A stretch of 64,000 nt of DNA, from the NCBI GenBank assembly GCA_037893245.1, contig JBAIAA010000409.1, forward strand, positions 1,417,001-1,481,000. The letters run 5' to 3'. Below are positions 1 to 60,600 of this stretch, in pieces. This stretch comes from Crossaster papposus. Taxonomy: Eukaryota > Echinodermata > Asteroidea > Velatida > Solasteridae. The notes beneath the pieces are model-generated. The model had not been told where the DNA came from, made no database searches, and worked only from the letters and a program-made list of their open reading frames with translations. Numbering within the stretch: position 1 is the stretch's first letter; the number at the start of each line of letters is the position of its first letter. A program made the position numbers and the translations under genes.

Positions 1-48748
<48,748 letters not shown>

Positions 48749-49188
48749 GCCTGGGTCCGTATTCACAAAACGACTTAAGTCCCAAAAAAATAAGCACCCC
48801 ACTTAAATACCCGACTTAGACAAATCTGAATGACTTAGCGGTATTCACAAAACATTTTTGCTAAGTACCCCACTTATTTTTGAGTCTTAAATCTAAGTGT
48901 GGTCTGACTAGTCTTAACTCGTTTAAGCGGGGCGCTTAGGTGTCATGGCGGCTTTTTTCTGTCCTTCGGTTTGTGCATTTTGGGCACAACATTTGATATT
49001 CTAGGGGCTATGGGAAATCTCGACAGTATCGAATTATTGTAAAAGGAAGCCAATTTGAAGTTAATGTGTGACAGCTCTAGAATTGTAGTTCGTTGACATT
49101 CTAACGATTTTTTTCGATCGATTTGTTAAATTTTAGGCGGGCGGAATGATTGCGATTGGTGACATGTTACGTTTACGTTAACCAATAA

Positions 49189-49780
49189 TATAACTAGTCC
49201 AGGTTGGACTCCTCCGTTGTGTACAACGCGACGGAGTCCAGGGTATCAATGTTTCCTGCCATAGCGAAAAATTTTACAACAACATTTTTTCATATTTTTA
49301 CCCGATGAGGAAAGTCAAAATCTCGCTTATGTATTCCTTGTGTCTGGAACTAAAGATCGTCAAAATAAATTTCAAATCCACGCTTTTGGAAGTGAACATC
49401 ATGTACGAACTCTCTACAATCCCTACATGCGTGCGCGGGTACCCGGCAGCCGCGCCGGCCTACAACTGATAAGCCAGGCGCGTGCACGGTACCCGCGCAC
49501 GCATGTAGGGATTGTAGGGTGTTCGTACATGATGTTCACTTCCAAAAGCGTGATTTGAAATTGATTTTCTGTAAATAAGTTGCCTAAAGACACATTAACT
49601 TTTAATAACCCATGACGATCTTTAGTTCCAGACACAAGGAATACATAAGCGAGATTTTGGCTTCCTTCATCAGGTAAAAATATGAAAAAATGTTGTTGTA
49701 CAATTTTTCGCTATGGCAGGATACATTGATACCCTGGACGTCAGTCGTAATGCAATGAAGAACGTCGTCCAACCTGGGCT
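49189..49780. mobile_element. 592-bp foldback element with arms of about 250 bp (MULE-like duplication)
   Basis: The left arm (TCCAGGTTGGACTCCTCCG, GGGTATCAATGTTTCCTGCC, ATAGCGAAAAATTTTACAAC and on) is mirrored to the right arm ending CCAACCTGG, with a centre near 49465. AACCAATAA at 49180-49188 and 49781-49789 would be a 9-bp target duplication. There is no coding sequence. Confidence 0.8.
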
Positions 49781-51053
49781 AACCAATAACATGCAATACA
49801 CGTGACTGCCGACTATAAAATGCAAAAGAACTATCTTACCTTCCAGCATGTTTGAAAGAATGCGGATAAATCACCATCACAATTTGTTTCACACTCGAGA
49901 GTAAATAAAATGAACATTTCACTACTATTCTGTGTTAAAACATCTAAAACGTGCATGACGAACTCGTTTAACGCGCGCGTGACGCAGAGGCTATTTTGGT
50001 GCACTAACTTGGGCTTGAAAACTGCGTCGCTAGCGTCGTATGCGTGTGCACGCGCGCATGGTAAACCGCGCAGATAGATAACATTTTGGTTGCGTAGGAA
50101 CGTTTATGACGAAAATGATTTGCGCATGAGCAACAGTGACTGCTTTAAACACTTAAGTTAAGTGGAGCACTAAGATAAGTGGGTTGCTTAGATCTTTTGT
50201 GAATACTAAATTAAGCGCGGCACTTAAGTTAGCAGGGTGCTTAGATTTAGGTCTGACTTAAGTATTCTCCTAAGCAGGGGGGGGGCGGAAGGGGTGTTGC
50301 GCAATAATTTGCAATCGCAGTTTGGGTACACTCCATTTAAAAAAAAGGTAATGACCATTAAACATAAATAAATAATCCATGTATACTGTTAACATTTTCT
50401 CTTTAACAGCACTGAAAACATAATAGTTTATATTGAAAGAGTATTTTTAATTGTTGAGGTGCTTAGTTTTAAATAAAATGCGTACAAATATTACCGACAA
50501 TTTTCCGTTGGTTTATTGCAGCAGCTAACGTGTATGAATGGGTCCAGGTGCGAATTTCGTTACAAAACGTCTCCCCTAAAATGGCTACAAATATCGACAT
50601 AATGTGAAAAAAATTATCGTTTATCCTCTGATTTTTTTCAACTAACGTAATAATTAGGAATAGATCTTTCATTCCTGAAAGTTAAATAAAAATCCCTCGG
50701 TACATCCTCTGGATATTTGACCTTTTTTTTTAAATTTGTTTTTGAAAATGGTTTCTGCCAATTCTCAATCGCGAAAGTTTACGCATGCCTGTACTGTACG
50801 AATCTGGCTTTGCGGACGTTATATGAATAACTGAATTCGGGGAGCGAGCGCGGAGCAAATTTGTACGTGTTTCAATGGTGTGCTTCGAGGTAGCGATCTA
50901 TACGTGTTTACTGTATGAGATGTTCGACTCGTGAGCGTGGAAGAATGAATGAGATACATTTCAACGTTGGTGGCGCACTTTTTTGGGACCCCTTCCGCCC
51001 CCACCCCCCCCCCCCCCCCCCTGCTCCTAAGTTTAAGTTTTGTGAATACGGCC

Positions 51054-51316
51054 CACTGACCTCAACACCTGGACAGATCATTGTCCATATTCTGCTGTGC
51101 TAACATTTGAAGTCGGCGCGAACTGGAAGTGCAACATGGCGTCACTGCTGTGAGCCAATGACATGTCCAGTTGTAGAGGTCAGTGGATTTACCAACCAAC
51201 TGAACTCTACACCTGGACATTTCATTGGCTCACAGCAGTGACGCCATGTTGCACTTCTCTGCATGCCGACTTCAAAATGAAACAATGGATGATCTGTCCA
51301 TGTATAGAGGTCAGTG
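51054..51316. mobile_element. 263-bp hAT-like MITE, copy A
   Basis: CACTGACCTCAACACCTGG at the left and its inverted CTATAGAGGTCAGTG counterpart at the right. Most of the element folds on itself. A perfect 8-bp duplication ATACGGCC lies at 51046-51053 and 51317-51324, as for hAT elements. It sits in the terminus of the 2.3-kb element. Identical in length to copy B. Confidence 0.9.
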
Positions 51317-51324
51317 ATACGGCC

Positions 51325-53109
51325 CCAGGCCCTCTACTCTGATGATATGTGCGTCTACGTGTCATTCCGGCGCCATTAGCCTCTGTCATGAAATGACGAA
51401 AATCAACCGAAGAGGGCGTTTTGCGGAAATTTGTCAATATGGCTTTCGAGCTCGCGCGTAAAACTAACGTAAGTAGCCATACCATGGAGGAAAGACAACA
51501 GATAGTTAATGAATTGCGGGGAAATACTTAATAAAAAATTGCCAATCATAAAACTAGATTTTCTTTCCTGCACTTGAAAAGACCCGCCGTGTATTTATGC
51601 TCCTTAGAAAACCGGTTAGGCCAAATTAACATTTAAACAAAACAAAAAATTCAGTGGCACTGAACTGAAGCTTTATTTGAAAGCCATATTTGAATGCCAT
51701 ACAGTAAACAAACAACTTGATACATGTACAAGCAATATTATTTTTGTATTTTTAATTATTTACACACAAGCACTTGGTTCACATAATTACTATATGGACG
51801 TTAAACCTCAAAATTCCTGATCCTGCAATGTTAATTTAAAAACCAGTTTTAAATACTGTCACATTAAATGTACAGACGCCTGTGAAATCTAGTATTTATC
51901 CTTTTATTGACTGAAACCTGACATTAAAAAAAGTTCGTAAATATTAAACTTGGATTTTCCAAAAATTATTCAATTGCGCCACGACCAATTAGGGAGCACT
52001 CGGTCGATTGTGTGCACAATTTCTGGACGCCACCGTTTTGGTTTTTTTCGGACTAAGCTTACACCTAAATTGTTAACAGAGGGTAAATAGCAAGCATTAA
52101 TAACATTAACATGGTAAAGGTACAATGAATTTGCAGTTTGTCAACAAAGAAGTATGGCAACATTGCATGAGGAAAGTCGGCCCAACACTAACTGTTTATA
52201 AACAATGTAAACGTCGAAGTACAACTATAGCTCTCCCAAAGGTCGAGTTGTCTCAACGGGCGAGTTGTCTCAACGGGCGAGTTGTCTCAACGGTCGACTT
52301 GTCCCGAGTCGAGTTGTCTCAACGGTCGACTTGTCTGACATCCGCTAGCTACGCACGTACGTATATAGCGCAGCACGCTTTCACAAACTGACCATTTTTT
52401 CAGTCGCTGTTTCTTTTTCTTTCGTAATTTTACGGTTTTGGATGACATTTAGCCTTATGCCTACGGTTTATCCTTTCGAAATAACCACAGCCTTTAGAGC
52501 TCCGTCGTAAGCCATAAAGTTCTGACATCGACGACACACGTGTTGCTGTTGGTAAGCGCCGCCATTTTGACAATTTTCCTCGCGTTGACCTTTTAGAAAG
52601 GTCATGACAGAGGCTAATGTATGGGCGCGGTCGGTGGGGCGGGGACGCGACGAGCGAAGCCTAGTCTGGTTCCCAGACCGAATAACTCTGACTATATGGT
52701 CCGCCATGTTGCACTTCCAGTTCGCGCCGACTTCAAGTGTTAGCACAGCAGAATATGGACAATGATCCGTCCTAGGTCGGAAACGAAACAAAACGTCCCA
52801 ATCCCCGCCATGCTGCAAACTGGCCCCAATAATACGCCACTGTGGTAGAGCCCACTGCTAAAAAATATATTAAACATGTACTGAAACTCAGTACATGTAT
52901 ATATGACACTCTATATTTTGGAAGGAATTTTACAAGCGGCCGTCATACCTTGAAAATTAGGACCAGGGCCGGGTCAGGCCTTTATGTGGGAGTTTAAGGT
53001 TGGCGTAGTGGTTCTTTCCTCGCCTTCCACCACCGTATGGCCCGGGTTCGAACCCCGTCTGGGCCAATTATGTGCAAACACATAACATTTAAAAAACATT
53101 GTTGAAAAG
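51325..53109. other. Repeat-rich 5' flank, no supported gene
   Basis: 51350-51440 is inversely related to 52540-52640 (CATTAGCCTCTGTCATGA blocks), and 52690-52800 is a diverged piece of the 263-bp hAT-like MITE. A tRNA-like stretch (52998-53067) has an A-box-like GGCGTAGTGG and B-box GGTTCGAACCC, but its acceptor stem does not pair well, so it is a SINE head or tRNA relic. Confidence 0.5.
52241..52340. repeat. 17-bp minisatellite GCGAGTTGTCTCAACGG
   Basis: Three near-perfect adjacent units, followed by two diverged GTCGACTTGTC units and one more perfect GAGTTGTCTCAACGG. It contains TTGTCTCAA, a partial palindrome. Confidence 0.9.
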
Positions 53110-53784
53110 TTGTATTCGAAACATAAATTAATTATCTTAAAAATAAGATTGCGAAACAGCGTGCGTTGAAACTGGAAAAACGAAAGGACTCCGGCGGCCG
53201 GGACCGGGACTAAGTTGAACCCGGGGGATGAATACCGCAGTCGAGGTTCTCGGCCATTCGACCACCAGTTAAGATTATTTCAAATCGATGTGCCTTAATG
53301 GGTTGGGAAGCCGGAGTAATAGCTTTATCTGCTCAAAGGAAGAAGTAGAAACTGTGTTTTCAGGGTTAATGAGCTCAAGCATTAATTGTCCGAAAACTCG
53401 ACTTATTGCATGTCGATAGAGGGCGCGCCACACAAATAGCGGTCAACAAACGCGGGCTCATTGAAGTGAGAATTTCAGAATTTCAGCAAAAGCATGAAAT
53501 GTGCACCCCACATTTCTTTTTGAAAAAGGAATCCGTTTGGTAAAAAAAACAATGGTGGGATTGTATATAGCCTAGGATCAACTCTCTGGTTTGGGGGCTT
53601 CAATCTGAGGGCAGACTTAATAAAATTACGGTTGAAAATGGGTCTTAATTGGCCGAGAACGCGCAGGGATGCCATTTATAAAATGCCTGCGTGCAGACTG
53701 GGGAAGTGTAACATTTTGAGATTGGGTTTTTACCCTGGTTTCAATAGGGCTTGAATGAGGCTAGTGCACCCATAGGGGTGCACT

Positions 53785-54047
53785 CACTGACCTCAACACC
53801 TGGACAGATCATTGTCCATATTCTGCTGTGCTAACACTTGAAGTCGGCGCGAACTGGAAGTGCAACATGGCGTCACTGCTGTGAGCCAATGAAATGTCCA
53901 GTTGTAGAGGTCAGTGGATTTACCAACCAACTGAACTCTACACCTGGACATTTCATTGGCTCACAGCAGTGACGCCATGTTGCACTTCTCTGCATGCCGA
54001 CTTCAAAATGAAACAATGGATGATCTGTCCATGTATAGAGGTCAGTG
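53785..54047. mobile_element. 263-bp hAT-like MITE, copy B
   Basis: Same ends and length as copy A. A perfect 8-bp duplication GGTGCACT lies at 53777-53784 and 54048-54055. The opposite arm of the surrounding palindrome has the site once (AGTGCACC near 56716-56723), showing the site before insertion. Confidence 0.93.
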
Positions 54048-55580
54048 GGTGCACTGCACAAAATACGCAAGAAACAACGGAAAATCAGACAAACAGCGTT
54101 GCCTCGTGACGCTCAGGAGTAGGGTGGCAATGCGGTATGTGTACGTTATTTACTTGAAATTAAATAATTGTAAGGAGTTAGCCTCGCGTTTTATATGAAA
54201 TTGCCCCAAAATTGATTTGTTTGCGAAAATTGACCAATTGTGAGGAGTTAGCCTTGGATTTATTTGCCTAGATTAAAAGAATTGCAAGGGATTAGCCTCG
54301 CGTTTAAATGAACTTATGCCCAAAACTGCCTTTTTTTGAGAAATAAAAAACTGCAAGGGTTTAACCTTTCATTTGGGTTTAAATCCTTTTAAGGAGTTAG
54401 TCTTATATTTTAATTACAATTTGCCAGAAATTGACTTTTAGGGAGAAATTGAAAGTTGCCAGGGGTTAACCTTGCATTCTTATCAAAATTGGCCTAAAAT
54501 TCATTGACTTTTGTTTTGAAAAACGAAGGGGGAAAAGGGGTTAGCCTTGCATTTCAATTAAAATTGGCGGAAATGTAATTGTTCTTGAAAAAAACACATT
54601 GCACCCACAAGGCTATGTGTTCATAATGACGAGCACTATCTATTGTCCGATAGTGTCTTTGGTCACCACTTTGGCCAGCGGCGCGTCCTGTGGTTAATGC
54701 ACACCAACATTAGGCCAATGTTACTGCCCAATAAACTTACCCCAACCGTGATGGTAATTAAAATATTAACGCCGATCGTAGGCTGAGCTTCAGTCTGTTG
54801 TAATGTTTAAGAGTAGGGTTACCACTGATTACTATTAATGCATTTCTTACATTCTCTGACCCTCAAAACATAGGTATAGAGTAGACACTTCATTTGTCGT
54901 GTTTACTTGTCCAGTTACAGAGATATTTGAGAAAAACGACGATATTTGAGAAAAACGGGTAATTTGCATATTTTAGGAGTTTAAAAAAGATTACTTTTAA
55001 AAATGCATTTATCACAATCCTCGACCTCAAAACATAGGTATAAACACTTCATTTGCTATTTTTACCTGCCTGGTTACAGAGTTGTTGCAGAAAATAGTTC
55101 AAAAAGGGTCAACAATTGGCAATTTGGCGGTTATGCAAATTATGTAAATTAGACGGTTAAAAACTCAAAACTTCGCTTGGGAACCGGATTTATCGGATTC
55201 AGCATACCTAAATTATTCTCAAAAGTCTGGTTCCCAACTTTTACCTAAAAATGGCCCTTGATCCTAAGTTATAAGGCCTTTTTTCAGAAATCCAACTAGA
55301 CTATTACGATTTTTAAATGTCTTGAACTTTCTATGCATAGTTTTCCTTAGCCTTGGTCAAGGCGTCATTACTCGTCCGTACGTACATTTACGTACGTCGA
55401 TGTCACGACGCTCAGAATTTCATAGGACTGTCTTGACCCACGATTTACCCAAATTGTATGTCGTGTCGTGGAACGAATGCGTCATGGGTTTGTTGTGACA
55501 ACATTTCGTACGATCCGTTGTGACCGGGGCTTAACACAAAGCCCTTTGAGTGAAACGGAGCAAATAAATTCCCACAGACC

Positions 55581-56446
55581 TAATGTTAGGTTCCCACTGT
55601 CGCGCGGTCCGTTACGAATGCCACGATTGGCCATTCGTAGCTAATCGTGAAATGTTCGTTTCCTTTTCTGAAATTTAACGTTTGGATACGAGTTGATGCG
55701 AGTCGATACGTTCTGGTACGATTCGGTGCGCTTGGATACTATAATATAGTCACGATTGGTCAATTTCAGGTGACCCGATCTGTCACGAACTGGTCTCCCG
55801 TTCAGATACGATCAGATACGTTCCGATATAGGATTGTCCCGATTGAGTCCCCGATTAGTTGGGTCCCGATCTGACACGATCAGCACGATCAGGGTCTCCG
55901 ATTTAGGACGATCTGGTACGTGCAGATACGTGCAGATACGTTCCGATACGATCATCACGAACCGATGCGCTCTGTTGCGATATGATTGTGGTCGCGAAGT
56001 CTTTCACGATCGGGATCGAGAGTGATCACAATTTGAGCCACGATTGGACCCCGACGGTATATAGCCCGACTGACCATGGACTTTATTGTTTCTTGAACTT
56101 CTACAGAGTAAAGAAATACAACCCACAATCAGATCGCACCGCATCTCAACAGAGGTGGTGTTGTCTTGTCCAAGGTTGATTCCGATCACCACGATTTGGA
56201 AGCACGATTAGATGTGAGCTGTCGCGCTTACGATCCATTACGATCTGATGCGGTGATCACGATTGAAAATTAATCGTGTTGATAGTCGAGAACATTTTAA
56301 CCGTCCACAAATCGTCTACGATCAACACGATTGCCACGACTGACCTCAAGATCTGATAAGATCTGATAGGATCACCACGATTACTCCACGATAAAGACCA
56401 CGATTTAAATCGTGGCGCGAATCGTGATAGTGGGAACCTAGCATTA
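55581..56446. mobile_element. ~865-bp TIR element with CACGAT/GATACG saturated interior
   Basis: TAATGTTAGGTTCCCACTGT at the left and (reversed) TAATGCTAGGTTCCCACTAT at the right are inverted ends. The interior is almost wholly degenerate CACGATC, TACGATC, GATACGTTC words in both orientations. No coding frame. A TA or TAA/TTA duplication cannot be decided. Confidence 0.8.
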
Positions 56447-57429
56447 GTGCTGTGCTAAGAACTCTTAGAACTCTCACGTGTTCAGGGACTACAGAAACAT
56501 GACGACCAGCATGTCACATTCTTTAAAATTTTTGGTGGGTTAACCGATGCCTTTTTTTGAAAAATTCTTACCCAATGCAAACAAGACGATTTTATTTAAA
56601 TTTCTTAATTTCGAATGAAAAAGATATACATTGCCACCCTACTCCCGAGTATCGCGAGGCAGCGCCGTTTGTCTGATTTTGTGTGGTTTCCTATGAGCGC
56701 GTATTTTGTGCAGTGCACCCCTATGGGTGCACTAGCCCCATTCAAGCCCTATTGAAACAAGTGTAAAAACCCAATCTCGAAATGTTATACTTCCCCAGCC
56801 TGCACGCAGGCATTTTACAAGTGGCATCCCTCCACGTTCTCGGGCAATAAGGACCCATTTTTCAACCGTAATGTTATCAAGTCTGCCCTCAGATTGAAGC
56901 CCCCAAACCAGGGAGTTGATCCTGGGCTATATTTAGACAATCCCACCATTGTTTGTTTACCAAACGGACCCCTTTTTCAAAAGAAAATTTGTGGGGGGCA
57001 CATTTCATGCTAATGAGCTCGCGTAGAAATTCTCACTTCAATTAGGATAGTACACCCTTAAACGTTTCGCCGGTGACCGCTGTTTGTTTGGCGCGCCCTC
57101 TATCGACATAAAATAAGTCGAGTTTTCGGACAATGAGGCCGAGTTCGGGCGGTCTATTCTTGACACGCGTAACTTGTTCTTGCAAAACCCTTGTGGATAG
57201 GTGGTGTGTGTTCTTGTTCCGAGTGCAATGTTCACGGGTCGCGTTCCCGCCGTTCGAGCGTAAGAACAGAGTTCGCGTGTCAAGAACAGACCGCCCGAAC
57301 TCGGCCTTAATGCGTGGGCGGCTCATTAACCCTGAAAACATAGTTTTTACTTCTTCCTTTTAGCAAATGTAGGATAGAGCTATTACTTCAGCTTCCAAAC
57401 CTATTAAGTCACATCGATTTCCAACAATG

Positions 57430-57512
57430 TTGACTGGTAGTCGAATGGCCGAGTGGTTAGGCTCCTCGTCTGCGGGCTACCATCGCCTGGGTTCGAGTCC
57501 TCGTTCCGGCCC
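57430..57512 (+). repeat. tRNA-like sequence (A and B boxes), duplicated at 57968-58047
   Basis: GGCCGAGTGGTTAGGCT (A box) and GGTTCGAGTCC (B box) with tRNA-like spacing, but the acceptor stem does not pair convincingly. The surrounding CAGCTTCCAAACCTATTA and CACATCGATTT sequence is also duplicated at 57920-57955. It is probably a SINE head or tRNA pseudogene rather than a working tRNA gene. Confidence 0.55.
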
Positions 57513-57600
57513 ACGTCGTTTTTTTTCCCTCAGTTTTAACGCGCGAAATTTCGCAATCTTATCTTTAAAATAATTAATTTACCGTCTTCAAATACCAACC

Positions 57601-60600
57601 GGAGTTAGCCCAACGGCTTAATTCGTCAGACTGGTACTGTCGCGGAGTTCAGGTGCGCACCTTGGTATAGGGACGGAGCTCATTTGCTTGCATAGGCGGC
57701 AAGAGGGCCTCGCTCCGTTTGCCTCCCTCATAAAAAATGGTTGCGTGGCCATCGGGCTACATGGACAGGGAAGGACGTGCGATGGGCCGGGAATCCTAGA
57801 ACCCAAAAGAGTGCTATATCATGGGAGTCGTTCAATGAGTAAAGTCATGGGTCCGAACCCCTGAATGCTTTGTCAACACCACATAACTTTTTTTTTCTTC
57901 ATTCTACTCTGGAGCTATCACTCCAGCTTCCAAACCTATTAGGTCACATCGATTTAACACAATGTTGACTCAAGTCGAATAGGCCGAGTGGTTAGGCTGC
58001 TCGTCTGCGGGGTTCCATCGCCTGGGTTCGAGTCCTCGTCCTGGCCGATGTCGGGTTTTTTTGGTTTTTTATTTTTTATTTTGTGTGCTATTTGTATAAT
58101 ATTTGCATTGCGGCGAGTGAGGGCGCAAGATAAGATACTATCAGTGTTAAGTCTGGTTTCGTCATGGCTGGACGTGCTCGTCTTCGCGGCCGGACCGCGC
58201 TGATAGCCAGCCTCGGGCCGTGTTTTACACCGCGGCATGGCAGCAACCTAGGATTCAAGAGGGGTCATTTTTGGGAAGGTTTTGCCATCCCAGTAAAAGT
58301 CAATCGCACTTGTGTTTGCGAGTTTGGACATTTGTGCTAGTTTGAAGACCCTTTCTTGAATTGTATGGAGAAATGAGGTAGGATCAAACCACTTTTTAAT
58401 TTATTTTGTTGGTGCAGCTCAAAACTGAAGAAGCCCCCCTTGAAAAGGGGCGTGTCGATTTGGTTTAGGGAGCCGTGCTCTGAGACAATTGTATTCTTAT
58501 AGAAGTGCAGGTATTCTTGTTTTACCTCACGTTTTGCGTTTGCTTCGGCAGAATTTAGAAAATGTCTCCAGGGTGCGCCAGCATATAGGTTTGAATGCTT
58601 GCTATGCTTAGCGGTATAGAGTCTTCGTACTGAAGACAACCTTTGCACGGTTGGGAGTGGCTGCACTGATGCGTGACAATGGAATGTGAGAGCGCCACAA
58701 TGGTCTATGCAAAAGGCTGGCCTATTTGTTTAACAATTAGGGCCAGGAATGCAGGGTTTAATATCGTGTCCAAATGAAGTTATGTTATTCAGGCTACTTA
58801 ATGTTTGCATACGTTTTCAGCAATGAATTTTCAACAACAAAAAAGACAGATGAAGACATTGTTCACCAGTAGAGGTATATCTCTTATCGCATTTAAAAAT
58901 TCACTTTTTGTATTGAATTCATATAATGCATTTGTACGTAGAATTCGCCGTGCGATTAAATCAGTGTATAGTATATTGCAGTATATGCTGGTGTAGAGGC
59001 AGCCGCCCTGTAGCACGCACGCATGTTCTCCGCATTTCAAATGTCGTATAGTGCTTTTAGTGTAATCAGTGTAATCTTCGTTGATTGCTCTATTTCGGGG
59101 GTGTTTTTCTACAGATCTGATTTTCTGGTTTAATTGAGACCTTTATAAACCTCTACCCAGCTAATTATAGGTTGAGTTTTATTAGAAGTCTGTGTTGAAA
59201 TAATATATTTCCGCTGCATATCTGTAGGAAAGCCCGTATTATCTAAATGTTGGGACTTCGGTGCTAATTCATACAATGGGAATGAAATATCGTAGAGCCT
59301 GATGGGTGCTTTCGCATCGTATGGCCAGTCAGAATGCAGCGTAGTCTTTATAATGAGGTGCGCAGCGATGTCTTGAGCAGGTTGACGGCTCACAGCCGCA
59401 AAAATGCTCCTTTTGGCAGTGGTGTTGGGCCAACATGGTGACTCTGACTGTTTCGGGATATTAACAAAAATATATATTATAATTTCAATATAATTATAAT
59501 GCATACTCGTACCTATTGTTATATTACTGTGCTTTATGATCACGTTTTGCAGGTGATGTTTGTTTTAGATAGTCAGAGGGCCACATGTTCTGGTTGGGCG
59601 CCTTTGCTCTGCTCTGGTATGGGGCAGTGGTTCTGACATGTGTTTCGCCTTTGAGTTTAGTACAGCAACGCAGGTTTGGTCGGGGTGTTAGATCGTTTTA
59701 ACCTTTGAGGTCAGTACACTTTTAATGATGCATTTATGTGCTTTTTGCGCGGCATTATTTTTGTGAGCCTGCTTTCGGATTAGACGACATTTTGAGTGTT
59801 CCTAATTGTTTTAGGTAACTAAAAAAGAACCACACATTTTGAAGATAGGTAACTAAATCACATATCTTGTCGCCAAGCCGGCTCAGTATGCTGCTCAACT
59901 CTGTTGATGAAAACTTGATAAGTCTCTCTAAAAAATAAGACGATACTAGTATTTTCAGCCCTTTTGTTGCAAGCAATCGTCGTTCAAAATTTAAAAAAAC
60001 AAAAAAAAAAATAAAAAAATCCGGATTGAAATTGAAGCTTTTGGTTTTATTAGAGTCCAAGAACACTGCCGGTTATGTCAGCATGTCTTCACTGACTATA
60101 AGTGCCTCCTTCGACGGTGGCAGATCCGTTTCAATCATAAATGTAAAATTTAACCTGTGTGTAAAATATGTTTGTATATAATAATGCGATGCAACCTTTT
60201 TCAAATTTTGGGGAGGAAGCCAATTTAAGCGCTATTTAAGCAGAAACTTATTCAAGCCTTGCTTATAGGGGTTTAACCTGGGAGAAACAACCAAGGGGCA
60301 TGTTTGTTTCAGGTCATTCCGCACAATATTATTGTGACCTAAGACACGGAAAAGCCGGCATGCGTAATCGCCATGGTCCGTTCCAGGACAGTGCTAAGAT
60401 CCCGTATTTTGCATACTAAAAGCGATCAGGCCCGCTCTGGGCATACGTTCTAATTACAAGGTAGTTCTCCATTTAAGTCAAGTACATGTATATGGAATCC
60501 GCAAAAATTGTACAATTTAAAAGGGTTCTTGATCATCTCGGGGTACCCGAATCAGTATATGATATGAACCGTGTAGTTTGTGAGCACCCTATAGAAATAT

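Larger units (their letters stand above)
48749..51325. mobile_element. ~2.3-kb TIR element with CTTAAGT motif subterminal arrays, interrupted twice
   Basis: The left end GGGTCCGTATTCACAAAACG and the right end (reversed) GGGCCGTATTCACAAAAC are inverted. At both sides the sequence is packed with ACTTAAG, CTTAGAT and AAGTGGGGT-like words (48770-48930 and 50150-50280). Two other elements lie inside or at its edge: a foldback at 49189-49780, and the hAT-like copy at 51054-51316 inserted in its right terminus. Poly-G/C runs occur at 50277-50286 and 51004-51021. Confidence 0.75.
53110..57600. mobile_element. ~4.5-kb imperfect palindrome (large inverted-repeat element)
   Basis: The left arm 53110-54130 is mirrored by 56630-57600. 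Paired landmarks include GGGGTGCACT / AGTGCACCCC, CCTGCGTGCAGACTGG / CCAGCCTGCACGCAGG, GGGGGCTTCAATCTGAGGGC / GCCCTCAGATTGAAGCCCCC and GGGCGCGCCA / TGGCGCGCCC. The left arm holds the hAT-like copy B. The right arm holds a 166-bp foldback (57137-57302, GTTCGGGCGGTCTATTCTTG). The spacer contains the element at 55581-56446 and a degenerate AGGAGTTAGCCTYGC tandem array (54170-54560). No transposase is recognised. Confidence 0.78.

Noticed and set aside
51446..51478. ATG GCT TTC GAG CTC GCG CGT AAA ACT AAC followed by GTAAGT on the plus strand, like a short first exon of a divergent gene
   Set aside because: Its surroundings are repeated in inverted form at 52540-52640, so it is repeat sequence, and no downstream exon was found on the plus strand.
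52998..53067. tRNA-Gly-like sequence with a possible TCC anticodon
   Set aside because: Acceptor stem mismatches and position beside the large palindrome point to a SINE head or tRNA relic.
57430..58047. Two tRNA-like sequences that might be working tRNA genes
   Set aside because: A and B boxes are good, but the acceptor stems do not pair convincingly and the copies are embedded in duplicated repeat sequence.
59130..59543. 137-codon minus-strand frame in the 5' intergenic region
   Set aside because: No recognisable domain, no splice or start context, and low-complexity start; I cannot support it as a gene.
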